From Coprinus comatus (Eukaryota; Basidiomycota; Agaricomycetes; Agaricales; Agaricaceae), in assembly GCA_034638255.1 (NCBI GenBank), contig JAWPGT010000005.1:930001-994000 (forward strand): 64,000 bases of DNA. The letters are read 5' to 3'. Below the pieces are notes generated by a model. That model ran no database searches, was not told the origin of the DNA, and saw only the letters and a list, made by a program, of their open reading frames with translations. Both the position numbers and the translations under genes were made by a program. Numbering within the stretch: the stretch's first letter is position 1; each line of letters opens with the position of its first letter. This document shows positions 24,907 through 36,800 of the stretch, in pieces.

Positions 24907-27492
24907 ATGCCGATGCTGTATGTCTATACACCTCTTCAACTGCTTTATACTCACATTTCCACAGAGCAGATCCCTCCAAAAAGTACCGCTCGTACACCCC
25001 GCTCGTCCTTCCGAACCGTCAATGGCCTTCCAAAACATTCACCAAGGCACCGCACTGGCTCTCTACTGATTTACGTGACGGTAACCAGGCCCTCGCAAAC
25101 CCAATGACCATCGAACAGAAGACTACCTTTTTCCGAACTTTGCTCAAAGCCAATGTCAAGGAAATTGAGGTATCCTACCCAGCGGCTAGCGACACCGACT
25201 TCAACTTTGTTCGAGGCCTCATCGAGAACAATGAAATTCCAGACGGTGTCTGGATTCAGGTCTGTAAACCGCAATTTGATTCGGTTTCTGTTGACTCAAT
25301 GCTCACTTGTAGGTCTTGACTCCTGCACGCGAGGATTTGATCAAGCGTACAATTGACGCTGTCGCTGGTTCCAAGCGTGCAATTATTCATATGTACAATG
25401 CTACTTCACCCACCTTCCGTAACACTGTCTTCCGTAACTCGAAAGAACAGACAATCGAGCTTGCTGCACGCCACACCAAGATCGTGAGGAAGCTAACGGA
25501 GGAATGTACTGCCAAGCATGGCACCGCATTCCGCTTCGAGTACAGTCCGGAGACTTTTACTCAGACGGAACCCGAATTTGCCGTCCAGATTTGTGAGGCA
25601 GTCAAGGGTGCATGGGGCAAGGCTGGAACTGCTTTCGAAGACCGCATCATTTTCAATCTTCCTGCCACAGTTGAAGTCGCACCACCCAACCATTACGCCG
25701 ATCAGGCAAGATGACTATATACCATCGTTACTTCAGTCACTCATTCGTCTACAGGTTGAATATTTCTGCAACAACATCTCTGAACGTGAAAAAGTCTTCA
25801 TTAGCCTCCACCCGCATAATGACAGAGGTATGTCATTTTTGATTTTAATGATCGCTTCTAATCGGCCGTTGATTAGGAACTGGTATCGCTGCGGCCGAAC
25901 TTGGGATGTTTGCCGGTGGTGATCGCGTAGAAGGCTGCCTATTTGGGAATGGAGAACGGACAGGAAATGTCGATCTTGTCACCCTTGCTCTTAATCTTTA
26001 TACCCAAGGAATCAGCCCCGGCCTCGATTTTAGTGATATTCAGGGCGTGGTTGATATTGTGACTCAATGCAACGACCTTCCCATCCACCCCCGTTATCCT
26101 TATGCTGGCGAGCTTGTCTTCACTGCTTTCTCTGGATCGCACCAGGATGCTATCAAGAAAGGATTCGAGGCACAGAAAATCCGTCACGCTGAAGCAAAGG
26201 CCAAAGGGGAACCGATGTATTGGGATATTCCTTACCTCCCTATCGACCCTGCCGACTTGGGTGAGGACTACGAGGCTGTCATCCGTGTCAACTCTCAGTC
26301 CGGCAAGGGTGGCATTGCTTACCTTGTCAAGCAACATCTGGGCTTGGACCTTCCTCGTAAGATGCAAGTCTCATTCTATCAGGTCATTCAGTCCATTTCC
26401 GATCGCGAGGCTCGTGAGGTGACTGTGGACGACATTACTACTGCTTTCCGTTCCACTTATCACTATGGTGGGCCCAACTATGCTGGTCGCTTGGCTCTGC
26501 GCCACTTCAAGATCTCTGCGGAGCCATCCTCAGACCCTCAAGATGATGGAGGTGATGAACAGGCTGATGAACGCCGTCACTTCGATGGAACTTTGGTTGT
26601 TGATGGCGTTTATAGAGTTATTCGTGGAGATGGTAACGGTCCTCTGTCTGCTCTCTTGGATGGTCTCCGAACACACCTCGACATCAACCTTGCTATCCGC
26701 GAGTATACGGAGAACGCCATTGGCGAGGGCCAAGACGCTAAAGCTATATCATATGTAGAAGTCGTCCCCGCTAACGATCGTAAATCTGCCACTTCATGGT
26801 GGGGTGTTGGTATGGACTCTGATATTGCAGGAGCTGGTCTACGTGCTCTCTTGAGCGCAGTCAATCTAGCTATTGGGGATCGTGCTTTGCCGGAGTTGAA
26901 GCTCAACGTTGGCTTCAGTGCTGCATCGGCACAAAGCGACATCGCAAGTGCTATTGTCAATGCTCTTGGACTCGAACTTCCTCGCAGGTTCCAGGGTTCT
27001 TTCTTCGAAGTCGTACAACGTTATGCACAGGACCAAGGAGAGCAAATCTCATATGACAACCTCGTCGAACTCTTCCAAAAGAACTACTTCTTCGGTATCC
27101 CTTCCAAATACGAGCTTGGTACATTCCGACTGGAGCACATTGACAACACAAAGCGTAAGCTGAATGGTGAGTTCGTGTTCTCCGGTGAGAAGCGAGTTGT
27201 AGAGGGAGAAGGAAATGGACCTCTGTCATCTGCTTTGGCAGCTCTTGCCACTCAAATCAACAATGGAACCTTGTCTATCAGGGAATATTCGGAGCATTCT
27301 CTTGGTGAGGGTACAGAAGTTCTTGCTGCTTCGTATGTGGAATTGGTTTATGAGGCGGTTGGAGAGAAGAAGAGGTCAGCTTGGGGTGTTGGAACTGATA
27401 CGGATATCACGGCTTCTGGTATTAAGGCCGTTTTGAATGCTGCGAGTAGTTTGGATGTTGTGCCTGTTAAGCTTGTTAATGGGTGTCATTAA
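24907..27492 (+). CDS. LEU4: 2-isopropylmalate synthase (LEU4) with duplicated regulatory region
   Basis: Five exons (24907-24917, 24965-25259, 25313-25705, 25755-25827, 25877-27492) give 795 residues, against roughly 600-620 for typical fungal enzymes. It condenses acetyl-CoA with 2-ketoisovalerate, the first committed step of leucine synthesis, and is inhibited by leucine. The catalytic barrel shows [38 protein letters not shown] (metal-binding HxH) and [17 protein letters not shown]. After the usual linker ([10 protein letters not shown]) there are two copies in tandem of the C-terminal LeuA dimerisation/allosteric region, each with LGL-LPR, GNGPLS, IREY, GEG, SYVE and WGVG-D-DI motifs. 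Intron 3 has a GC donor. The first exon codes for under four residues. Confidence 0.93.
26278..27460 (+). repeat. Tandem duplication of the LeuA C-terminal regulatory unit inside LEU4
   Basis: Copy 1 covers about 26278-26880 and copy 2 about 26890-27460. Matching segments are [18 protein letters not shown] with [35 protein letters not shown] with [31 protein letters not shown] with [14 protein letters not shown]; and [20 protein letters not shown] with [20 protein letters not shown]. The copies are clearly divergent at protein level, so the duplication is old rather than an assembly artefact. Confidence 0.9.
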
Positions 27493-28023
27493 ACGTTTCG
27501 ATTTTATTTTTTATAAAAAAGGAAAAAGACTAACAGTCCTCTGGAGAAGGACGATCTAAGAACAAAAAATAATCTTCTGTATATCATCTTTTCTTTTACT
27601 ATGTACTACATATTACCCAAAATGAGTATCAATTAGTTTTGAGTCATTGTCAAGTCATCGTGTATAAGGGGTTAGTTGATTTATGTGTATGAGTACTTGA
27701 CTGAACGAATGGCGCTGTGTTGGTACTAAGTATAGAAACAACCCTGATCACTCAAACAATCCAAATCGAGGTCATCACTCTACCACACCCATCCTTTCTG
27801 CCTCTTGTGAACCCAAAATCAGGGAGTCACCAAATACTAAAATAAGCTACTCTACGTCGAGGGGGCACTGGTGTACACTATCTCTCTCCTTCCATTCACA
27901 CACACACAAACATACACTCACAAAGCGCACAACGCACAACGCACACGCAATCCACTTCTCTTTCCGTTTTCTCTTCAAATTTCTACATAACATAATAGAA
28001 GAAAGAAGAAAAAATTCAAAACT
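27493..28023. other. Intergenic region LEU4 / ATG9
   Basis: The LEU4 3' flank and ATG9 promoter. A CA-rich stretch at about 27895-27950 and an A-rich leader just before the ATG9 start are the only notable features. No gene seen. Confidence 0.5.
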
Positions 28024-31000
28024 ATGCCTACTTCACCTGGTTCAAAGTCAAGAAATCAGAATAACAATAATATGTCGAGTTCGAGAGGTTTAGGAACTTC
28101 ACTTTCTAGTTCTAGACCGTTTTCGAATATGATTAATCCTATGACTTCGATGACGACTTCGAGGAATTATCAAGGTTATATACGTGCAGACCAATCACCT
28201 GTTGAAGAAGAAGAGGAAGAGGTTGAACTTGGGAATACCAATATGAATGCCAATACTAGTGGGACAGGAACTGGAACCGGAACCGGAACTGGGATTGGGA
28301 TGAGGGGTGGAATGGTTAAGAAGGATGAAGGGGTGTTAAGACCAAATATACGAAATGATAATGATAATGAAGTATATTCAGATGATGATGATGAAGTTCC
28401 AAAGAGTTTTCTTATTGAAGCTCCTAGTGCTACAAGGAAATATGGGAGAAGTGGGAATAGTGGAACGATGAAGAAGGATAAAGGAAAAGCTCGTGCTTTG
28501 GATATTGGTACTAGTACTGGAAATGGACCAATACCTCAAAGAGGTCAACCTTTTTATTCTACTAGTACAGGAACAGGAACAGGAACAGGAACAGGGAAGA
28601 GGCTACCGCCGATATTACCTGTTACTGTACAAGATGGTAAACTCAGTATTCCACCAAGACCTTCAGAATTAGAGGATGAAGATGTAGAACATACTAGACT
28701 TAATGTTCCATATGGTTCTGGAGCTTCGAATTCTGGTGATAGTCATACTACTGGTGGTAAAAGTGGTGGAAGTGGCGGAGGTGGGGTAGGAGGAGGATGG
28801 AGACAAAGACAAAGACAGAGACAATTTAAAGGAACGATGGGTGGATTGGATGCTTACGAACGTGCGTTGTGGAATTGGGTGAATGTTTATAATTTGGATG
28901 CGTTTTTGCAAGAGGTGTATTACTATTATGAAGGAAAGGGGATTTATAGTATTGCACTTGCGAGGGGTTTGAATCTATTGTTGGTGGATTTTTTCTTTTC
29001 TTTATTCTTCTAATGTAACTGAAACTTTTTTTTTTTTTTTGATAGGACAGTTGGATTTGTGATTGGATTTTCGACGTTTTTGTTAGGGTGTATTGATTAT
29101 TCAAAATTGCGACATGGAAGTGCGAATAAACTTTCAGAAGTTATTGTGCATAAATGTGTTTCCAAGTATGTATCTTGTAACCCCTATGCATATTCATTGA
29201 TCTAACTAGTTTTTTTATCTAGGTTTTCTGGCATCACATTCCTATTCTTCTTACTCTTCCTCGCGTTTTATACATGGCAAATCATCTCTTTCGTATTGGA
29301 TATACATCGTCTAGTTGACATGTATAACTTTTACACCTACTTACTTAAGATACCCGACGTAAGTGTTACCTCGTTTCTAACCACGAGGCCATTTTCTTTG
29401 ACTAATTTTAAATTGATAATTGACAGGCCGATATTCAAACCATCGCTTGGTCAGAAGTAGTCCGAAGAATAGGTTCAATACGAGAGAAGAAAACCCGATA
29501 ACAGCATTATCATCTAAAAACTCTTCAAAAACGTTAAGCAATGATACATCTACAGCTAAATTGGATGCACATGATATAGCGAATCGAATAATGCGACAAG
29601 AGAATTATTTGATTGCGTTGTTTAATAAGGAACTTTTGGATTTGAGAGTTCCTTTACCTTTGGTTTTGAAAAGATATGGAGTTTCGGTAGAGGAAAGAGG
29701 AAAAGGAAAGGTTTTGACTCAGGCGTTGGAATGGAATTTGAGGTTTTGTTTGATGGATTATTTGTTTGATCATCATGGGAGAGTTAGAAAGGTTTTTTTG
29801 AAGAGTAAGAATAGGGCGGTGCTTATTGAAGGGTGAGTTCTCTTAATTTTTATTTATTTAAAAGCGTTTACGAATTGGTTAGGTTGAGACGAAGGTTTAT
29901 CTTTATGGGTATTCTCAATGCGATTTTTGCACCGTTTATTGTGCTTTATCTTCTCATGTATTCATTTTTCCGATACTTTGAGGTAATCTTTCTCTTTTCT
30001 GCAATTAGATAATTTAATTAACATCTCGAAATTAGGAATACCGTAAAGATCCATCATCAATAGGTGGTCGTCGATATACATCCTACGCCAAATGGAAATT
30101 CCGAGAATTCAATGAACTCCCTCACTTTTTCATCCGTCGATTAGATGAATCATACCCATTAGCAGACATCTACATTGGACAATTCCCAAACGAAAAAATG
30201 GCATTAATAATGAGATTCGTTTCATTTGTAGCAGGAGCTTTTACAGCTGTTTTAGTATTGGCTTCTGTTCTTGATCCGGATTTGGTTTTGAAGTTTGAAA
30301 TTAGTCCTCATAGAACTGTTGCGTTTTATGTTGCGGTTTTTGGAACTATTTTGACTGTTGCTAGGGGAATGATTCCAGAGGAGAATAGGGTTTTTGATCC
30401 AGAGTTGTTGATGTCGGAAGTTATTACTTATACGCATTATATGCCTGAAGAATGGAAAAATCAGTTACATAGTAAAAAGGTATTTCCTTTTTCTTCTTCC
30501 AATCTTTTTTATCATTATTGATACCGTCTTTTATTTATTTATTTAGGTTCATCAAGAATTTGGTGAATTGTTTACTATGAAAGTGTTAATCTTTGCACAA
30601 GAATTGGTATCAGTGGCTTTAACACCATTTGTACTTTGGTTATCGTTACCAAATTGTGCACCTGCTATTATTGATTTCTTTAGAGAGTTTTCAGTTCATG
30701 TTGATGGAAGAGGGTATGTTTGTAGTTTTGCAGAATTTAATTTCGAAAGACATGGGAATGTCAAGGTGTGTAATCTTTTTTTTTTCTTTTTAGAAGGGAA
30801 AGGAAAGCTGAATGGATAAAAAATAAATCGTAGTTTGGTGCACCTACGACAACGAATGATAAGAAAATGATTTCAAATGAAGGAAAGATGGAGAAGAGTT
30901 TTTTGAATTTCAAGGTATGTAAATTGATAAACATATATAATTATAGCTCATTATATTCAAATTGTTAAACAGGCTGCGAATCCGGATTGGAATCCAACAG

Positions 31001-31731
31001 ATCCTTCAGGTTCATTATATCTTAGTCGTATGGCAGATATAGCAGCTGCTGGTGCAGGAACAACAACAGCATTAGGGCTTGGACATGATCGACATGGTCT
31101 TGCAAATTTATATAGACGAAGACATTTAGCTCAACAACAGCAGCAGCAACAGCAACAACATCATGATCATGTACATTTCGCATCACCACCAGGACCACTT
31201 TCGGCATCTACATCTTTTGGCGAAGACAATGGATTAGGTAAATCATTAGCGGAAAAGGCACAAGAATATGATTGGGCATTGAAACAGAGTCAAACGATGG
31301 CTGCTGTGAGAAGAAGAGGGATGGGTGGGAGTGTATTGCTAAGTGGTTCCACTGCTGGATTAGGTGGAGCTGCTGCTTCGGTGTATAGTGCTGCCAAAGC
31401 TGCGGATTTAGCAAAGACGGTTATGTTGGAGGACTCACAGGCCGCCCCACCTTTAACCGATGCTGAGAAGAAGATGAAGAAGAGGGAAGAAGAGGATAAG
31501 AAGTTGAGTGAAGCTGAAATTGGAGACGAGAATGGATTGATTAGTGGAAGTATGTTGGGATTAGAGAATGGAGATTCTTATGTGGATGGAGCAAGAAGAG
31601 AAAGATCTGGGTATGGAGATGGACAGGAAGGACAAGAAGGAGACGGAGAGGATATTTTGGAGGATGGTGGTGTCTTGGCGTTGCTCGCACAGATATATGG
31701 TAGACGAGAAGGGCCTGTCAGAGGCATATAA
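28024..31731 (+). CDS. ATG9: Autophagy-related protein 9 (ATG9), lipid scramblase
   Basis: Nine exons (28024-28979, 29046-29165, 29223-29358, 29427-29832, 29883-29982, 30036-30479, 30547-30765, 30834-30914, 30973-31731) encode about 1,070 residues. ATG9 is a multi-spanning membrane protein that scrambles lipids on vesicles seeding autophagosomes. Conserved landmarks are ALWNWVNVYNLDAFLQEVY, IQTIAWSEVVRRI, HDIANRIMRQENYLIALFNK, FFRYFEEYR, YTHYMPEEW and ELVSVALTPFVLW. The N-terminus has two Gly-Thr repeats, and the C-terminus carries a Gln/His run and acidic segments, all likely disordered. Exon 4 contains a frame break: after SIREK the reading frame moves by one base near an AAAA run at about 29490. 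The summed exons are one base short of a multiple of three. Confidence 0.9.
28261..28593 (+). repeat. Coding hexamer repeats (Gly-Thr) in ATG9
   Basis: Two imperfect GGAACN-type hexamer arrays, at about 28261-28296 and 28565-28593, each translate as alternating Gly and Thr. They lie in the disordered cytosolic N-terminus and are likely length-variable. Confidence 0.7.
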
Positions 31732-31780
31732 TTTAATTTTGAACACTTGTTTCTTGAGTAGAGTACAATGGACAACTATT

Positions 31781-32252
31781 CTATTCTGTAGCTTTGTCTT
31801 TTGCAAGGATATCTTCAACTCGTTTGACCTTGCCCTCGTTGCCTGTACCAGGGGCAATATCCCTGTCCACACGGGTACCAATACGTATGTCGGTTGCAAT
31901 ACGAAGAGCTCCTTTGGCGTGTACTGCAGCGTGGCAATCGTGGATAGCCTGGGAGACCTGTAGCCACGGCCCTTCTAAATAGAATGTGAGAAAAAAAAGA
32001 GGATGGTAATAAATTAATTGTACCGAGGTTGGTGCCGTAACCACTGTGGCGGGGATAAGAGTAAGTGTTGGTGGGAGTGGTATAGAACGAGCTTACTGCA
32101 TCTGTGTAATAGTATTGTCAGAGAAAATAGGGATGGGATATGAAAAGGAAGAACCTTGAAGTGAGACCGGATTTCTCAAGAATGCGATGACATTCTGCGA
32201 TGTATTCTGCAACCTGTGCGAGTGTGAGGTGAGAGACGGTGAGAGAGGACAT
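31781..32252 (-). CDS. ECM15: Thiamine-binding (UPF0045/MTH1187) family protein, ECM15-like
   Basis: The C-terminal part is unmistakable: EGPWLQVSQAIHDCHAAVH, RIATDIRIGTRVDR and GNEGKVKRVEDIL match the small thiamine-binding family that includes yeast Ecm15, a ferredoxin-like fold forming tetramers. The N-terminal exon (32252-32155) reads VAEYIAECHRILEKSGL, also as expected. Between them is a 5-nt candidate microexon (32101-32097) and an exon 32043-32024, then exon 31974-31781. The exons do not add up: the expected K/R-M-H/S-G-Y-G-T-N needs one more base than the GT-AG boundaries supply, so either a base is missing near 32154 or the true structure differs. Divergent from the IRS4-like gene. 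Confidence 0.75.
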
Positions 32253-32398
32253 TGTGTGGGTACCGATGGTTCTGCTGTGCCTATTGGAATGAGACAGAAG
32301 TCTGTGGAGGGTTAGGAGGTAGAGGGGGATGGAGTGGAAATGGTATACCTGCCACTGCGTAGAGTTCTTGCATGGTAGTCGGAGTTTGAAGAGAGAGA
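32253..32398. promoter_or_regulatory. Divergent promoter region, ECM15-like / IRS4-like
   Basis: The 146 bp separating the two proposed start codons. No factor site recognised. Its length depends on the IRS4-like start at 32399, which is uncertain. Confidence 0.4.
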
Positions 32399-33698
32399 AT
32401 GGACTCTTCCCAAGACCACGACTGGGTCATCGACGGCATGCATCCTCCATCTCCACCACAAGCCCCAAGGCCAAAGCCTAAAGCCTAAACCTAAGCCCAA
32501 GCCACCAGCCCTGCAGACCAGAAAGACTCCGCCACTGCCACCACGCAGAGCAACCAACCAGAGCGACACCTCTTTCTTGTATCCACCGCTGGCAGGAATG
32601 GACTCTGCCAGCCAGAAGAAGGGAAACCATGCGCAGGCCTCTTCAGTCTCCTCCTTCCACTCAGTCTCTCTCTCCTCAGACACTGATTCTGGCTCTCTCT
32701 CGAGTCTCATCCCAACTTATCCCATCGACAGCACAGACTCTTTCGAGCGAATATCCCCCCCCCCTCTTCCACAACGTCCAAACCTCCCCTATGTCCCACG
32801 TCGCGCTCCTCCTCCACCCCCATCTAGAGCATCAGACCGCTCTTCCATTCAGAGTCTAAATACTACAAGTAGTTCATCACAATCAAACAGAAGCAGCGTT
32901 CAAACCCCAACTCTTGCTCTTTCCCTACCCCTTCCCGTCCCTTCAACTCCTTCAGCAATTTCAACTCCTATTGCACCAACTGCTAGTATTCAACGTCCCA
33001 CTCCAGTCCCTTCAGCCGCCCAAAAACGCTACCGCACAGTCTTTATTCAAAATCTCATTCAACGAAGAAAAGCGGAAATCATCATTAAACGAAATTGCCC
33101 TCCTCTATTATCCCACACCGAAGCAAAACGTACTAGGCGACAAGCTGCTGGATGGCGTGGACTTTCTGTAGACCTCATCACTGCCACTCCAGAGGAATTG
33201 CTAATGCATCAGGGCAAGGGTAAAGATGTCCAAGTGGATGAATATGTTGGTCCAGATGAAAGACTAGAAGGTGCTATTGTCAAAGCTATCTGGACCAGAT
33301 CCAGAATAGACAAAACTAAACTCTCAGAAATCTGGTACGTCATTCCTCTTTACTCCTGTAACAAATAATAAAAATAATTAAACAGGAACGAATGTGATCC
33401 AGATGGAACAGGTTCTCTTGACATGGAATCTTTCATTCGTGGAATGTGGCGTATAGATGAACATCTACGTAGAGCTCAACGTCAAACTTCAGCTCTACGT
33501 AATGCAAATTCAACATCTCTAACATCTCTTCGAAGTGGTCTTGGTTCTCTACGAATTAAACAACCACAATCATCTCGCTCTTCTACTCTTTCCCGTTCAA
33601 CAAGTAAATCTTCTCTCAGTCAATATCATCAACACCAACCACATCATCCTCTTAATTATGGTTATTCAACACCTGTCCCTAGAATTGTCTTACGCTAG
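32399..33698 (+). CDS. EH-domain protein of the IRS4/TAX4 family
   Basis: The C-terminal region is an EH domain (EF-hand pair): KTKLSEIWNECDPDGTGSLD followed by MESFIRGMWRIDEHLRRAQ, formed across an intron at 33335-33385. IRS4/TAX4 proteins promote phosphatidylinositol 4,5-bisphosphate turnover through the phosphatase Inp51 and also affect autophagy; that role is known from yeast and inferred here. The N-terminal half is Pro/Ser-rich, with SH3-type stretches such as TPPLPPRR. The start is uncertain. From the ATG at 32399 (MDSSQDHDWVIDG) the frame runs into a stop near 32480 inside Lys-Pro repeats; a 58-nt intron (32426-32483) or a one-base indel would link it to the main frame. A shorter start is the ATG at 32598. 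Confidence 0.78.
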
Positions 33699-33813
33699 CA
33701 TCTCTTTATATACATAATCTTTTTTCTTTCAAGGACCCTTTTCTTTACTTGCATTTCAACGAATCACACAATTACAATGTTTATTTATTTCCCTCTACTT
33801 TTTAAAAAAAAGT

Positions 33814-36800
33814 TCAAAGAATAGGACTTCCTCTACGTTGTTTTTCCTCCCACATTTCAGTCAAAGCTACCCCGAGTTCTTTACCAAGAGCTAATGCCAA
33901 AGGCACAGGAACAGCATTCCCAATTTGACGTATTTGCTTAAAGCAAGGAAGAAGAAAAAAAAAAAAGGGTTTTTAAATCACAAGGCAAATACAAAATAAA
34001 AATAAAAACTCACATCGTCATAGATCCCTGAACCAGAACTTGTTGATTCAAAGATGTAGTTATCTGGAAAACCTTGTGATCTTGCACATTCTCGTATTGT
34101 TACCATTCGTCGTTGCTAGTATATTTCAATTAGTATCGTCTTTTATTGCTGAGAAAGAGAAAACACATACGTTTGGATGTAAGGGTTTTGCATTCCTTGT
34201 TCCAGGTGATAATCTGGTCATTGTACATGTAAAATAACCATCTGGAGATAAACGACCATAAAATGCTATAGTCGAAAATAGTCAAAAAAAAAATAAGAAT
34301 AAGGATTTCGTGTTTTTTTTTTTTTGACTTGCATAGATGTTTTCTAGTAGATGTTCTGATATTGGGTTGTAAAATCTCTGGTAAATTCTGATGATCTGCA
34401 CCTTCTTCCAAAGGTACCGTCGTTGTTCTAAAGAATAGAAAGATAAAATCAACAATCAAAAAGAAGAAAAAGAAAAAAAACTGACGCTTCAATAATCCTC
34501 GAAGAAAACCTCTTCGTATAATGTCCCATAACTCTCTTACTCCCCATTTCATTTCTCAACCAAATTTGATACCTATTTTGTGGTTTTGAAACATAATCAA
34601 TCCCATGAGGATAACCAGGATACATCTCAAATTCAGTTGATTCAGATCCATTATAGACTGCATCAATTTGAGGTATACATAAATGAAGTGATCGAAGTTG
34701 ATCATATTCTTCATCAGCTTTTGTGGCTTTGATGAATATATGTGGATTAATCCAATCGAATTTCGGCTTTTGAATTAAAGTGTTATTAGTAAAAATGAAA
34801 ATGAAAGGAAAAAAAAAAGAGACATTACCAAATCACTAATAGCACTATCAACCGTAATAGGTTTCAAAGGTGCAAACTGATGCCAATCACCAGGAACAAC
34901 ACTCCTAGTTGGAGGAGGTAATTTAGTACCAATAGGTAAACTAGCCTTCACACAACCTTTTTTCCAAGCATAAACCGGAACAGGATGTTTAGGTAAAGGT
35001 AATCCTCTTTTAGCAGCCCAAAATATAACACGTTCTCGATTTTGAGGTGTTCCATATTGACCTGCTTGTAATAACTTCCAATGAACTTGATATCCTAATG
35101 CGATTAATGTACGCATTATGAATTTTACTACTCCAGATTTTATTCCACCTGATAGGATTCTTCCGATTTGTTCAGATTGGAGTGGATGATTTAGTAGACC
35201 TCGAACGTTTTCTAAAAGTAGAAAGTCGGCGGAATAGTGTTCGAGAAAACTGAGCATGTTACATGGCATTGTGGACCGGATATCGTCGGCTTGCTATTAT
35301 GATATTTTATATACTTAAAATCAATATTGATGTTTTAAAGATTATGCTTACTTTATTCAAGTTAGCACCACTGAAGGATTGACATGGAGGACCTGTAAAT
35401 TAGGTTTGTGAGTTGAAAAAAAAAATTGGAATAATTTGTAACTACCTCCGAAGATGAAATCAACTTGATCTTTTTCAGGCATCTTTGGACAAAATGTTGT
35501 TTGATCATTCGACATCAAAGGTCGTGGATTTTTCCCTTGATGTGATTCAATAGCATGTTTAAGCAACAAGCTACTGTCTTGACAGTAAACTTTCGTTTCG
35601 GGATGATTTCGGCTGGTAACAAAAAATTATATTTCAGATATGAATGAAGAGAGGTAAAGATAACCTTACGCGTATGTCTTAGCAGCTGCAGGTGAATATT
35701 CAACTGCCCATTTCGTATTGACGTATCTTGACAAATCCATCCGGTCCCTAAACCACCCGCACCTTCACCACATTATAAATTTCAGTTTTGGGCTTGATCC
35801 TAACATATACTTACCAGCAAATAATTCTAAACCACGTAAAGGACCATTCCGTCTAAACAAATTCTGAGCTCTTTTCATATCATTCTTCCTATTACCAAGA
35901 CATTCCCGACATTGTGATAATTCTTCTTTTTTAATTGAGAGTAAACCTGAGTACTTTCTATCATCTCCTTGTTGATTGAGGTAAAAGTTATCATCTTGAC
36001 AAATCCATTGTTGAATGTCCTCTTCATTCTGGAGGTGTCGAATATAACAACGTCCATTTAATTCTTCAGGATCGATTTCGCGAGTACGAGTTGTTAGGAA
36101 TAGGCGCCGCTAAATGTTTAGATAAGGACAATTGTTTTTTTTTAGATGAGAATATACCAAAAACTCACTTCATCAAAAAAGAGATTTTGTGTGTCACCAT
36201 TTTCTTTTTGTTGTTTTTTATGCAAATAATCATCATAACGACCAAGATAACGAATGAGAACCTTGAAATTTCCACTACTTCCAGATTTTGCCATAATTTG
36301 AGCAATATCAAGAAGTTGAGTTTCTGTTCTAGGTCGAACATAGACAAAATCGTTGAGGTGGTAGCTGATATTGTATAATGAAAACCCATTTGTTACTTGA
36401 CGTAGCCCATTGGATTGTCTCGAAGCTTCGAGTCCACATGAGTAACATGGTTTGTATGGTGGTAAACCAGCAAACGAAATTTCATATTCTTCGTTAGTCG
36501 GAAGATCTCTGAATGCTGCATGTTCTTCATCCCAACAAAATCTATCAGAGAGCATTTCTGTTGATGAGTACTGAACATGTTACTGGAGAGAGAACATACC
36601 CGCAATGATAATTTTCAGATCTAGGATCCCGGTCATCAAATGGTTCTTTTTCGTCTTCTGACAAAAGTCGGACTTGGCATTTCTTGAATATACTGGCAAC
36701 TGGGTTTGTAGCACAAGAGTTGATGAGATACAAAGATCTCGAATGTGCCGTTTCTTGTAAAATGGTCTTGGAGCCATGAACAAGCCATTGCCCATGAAAC

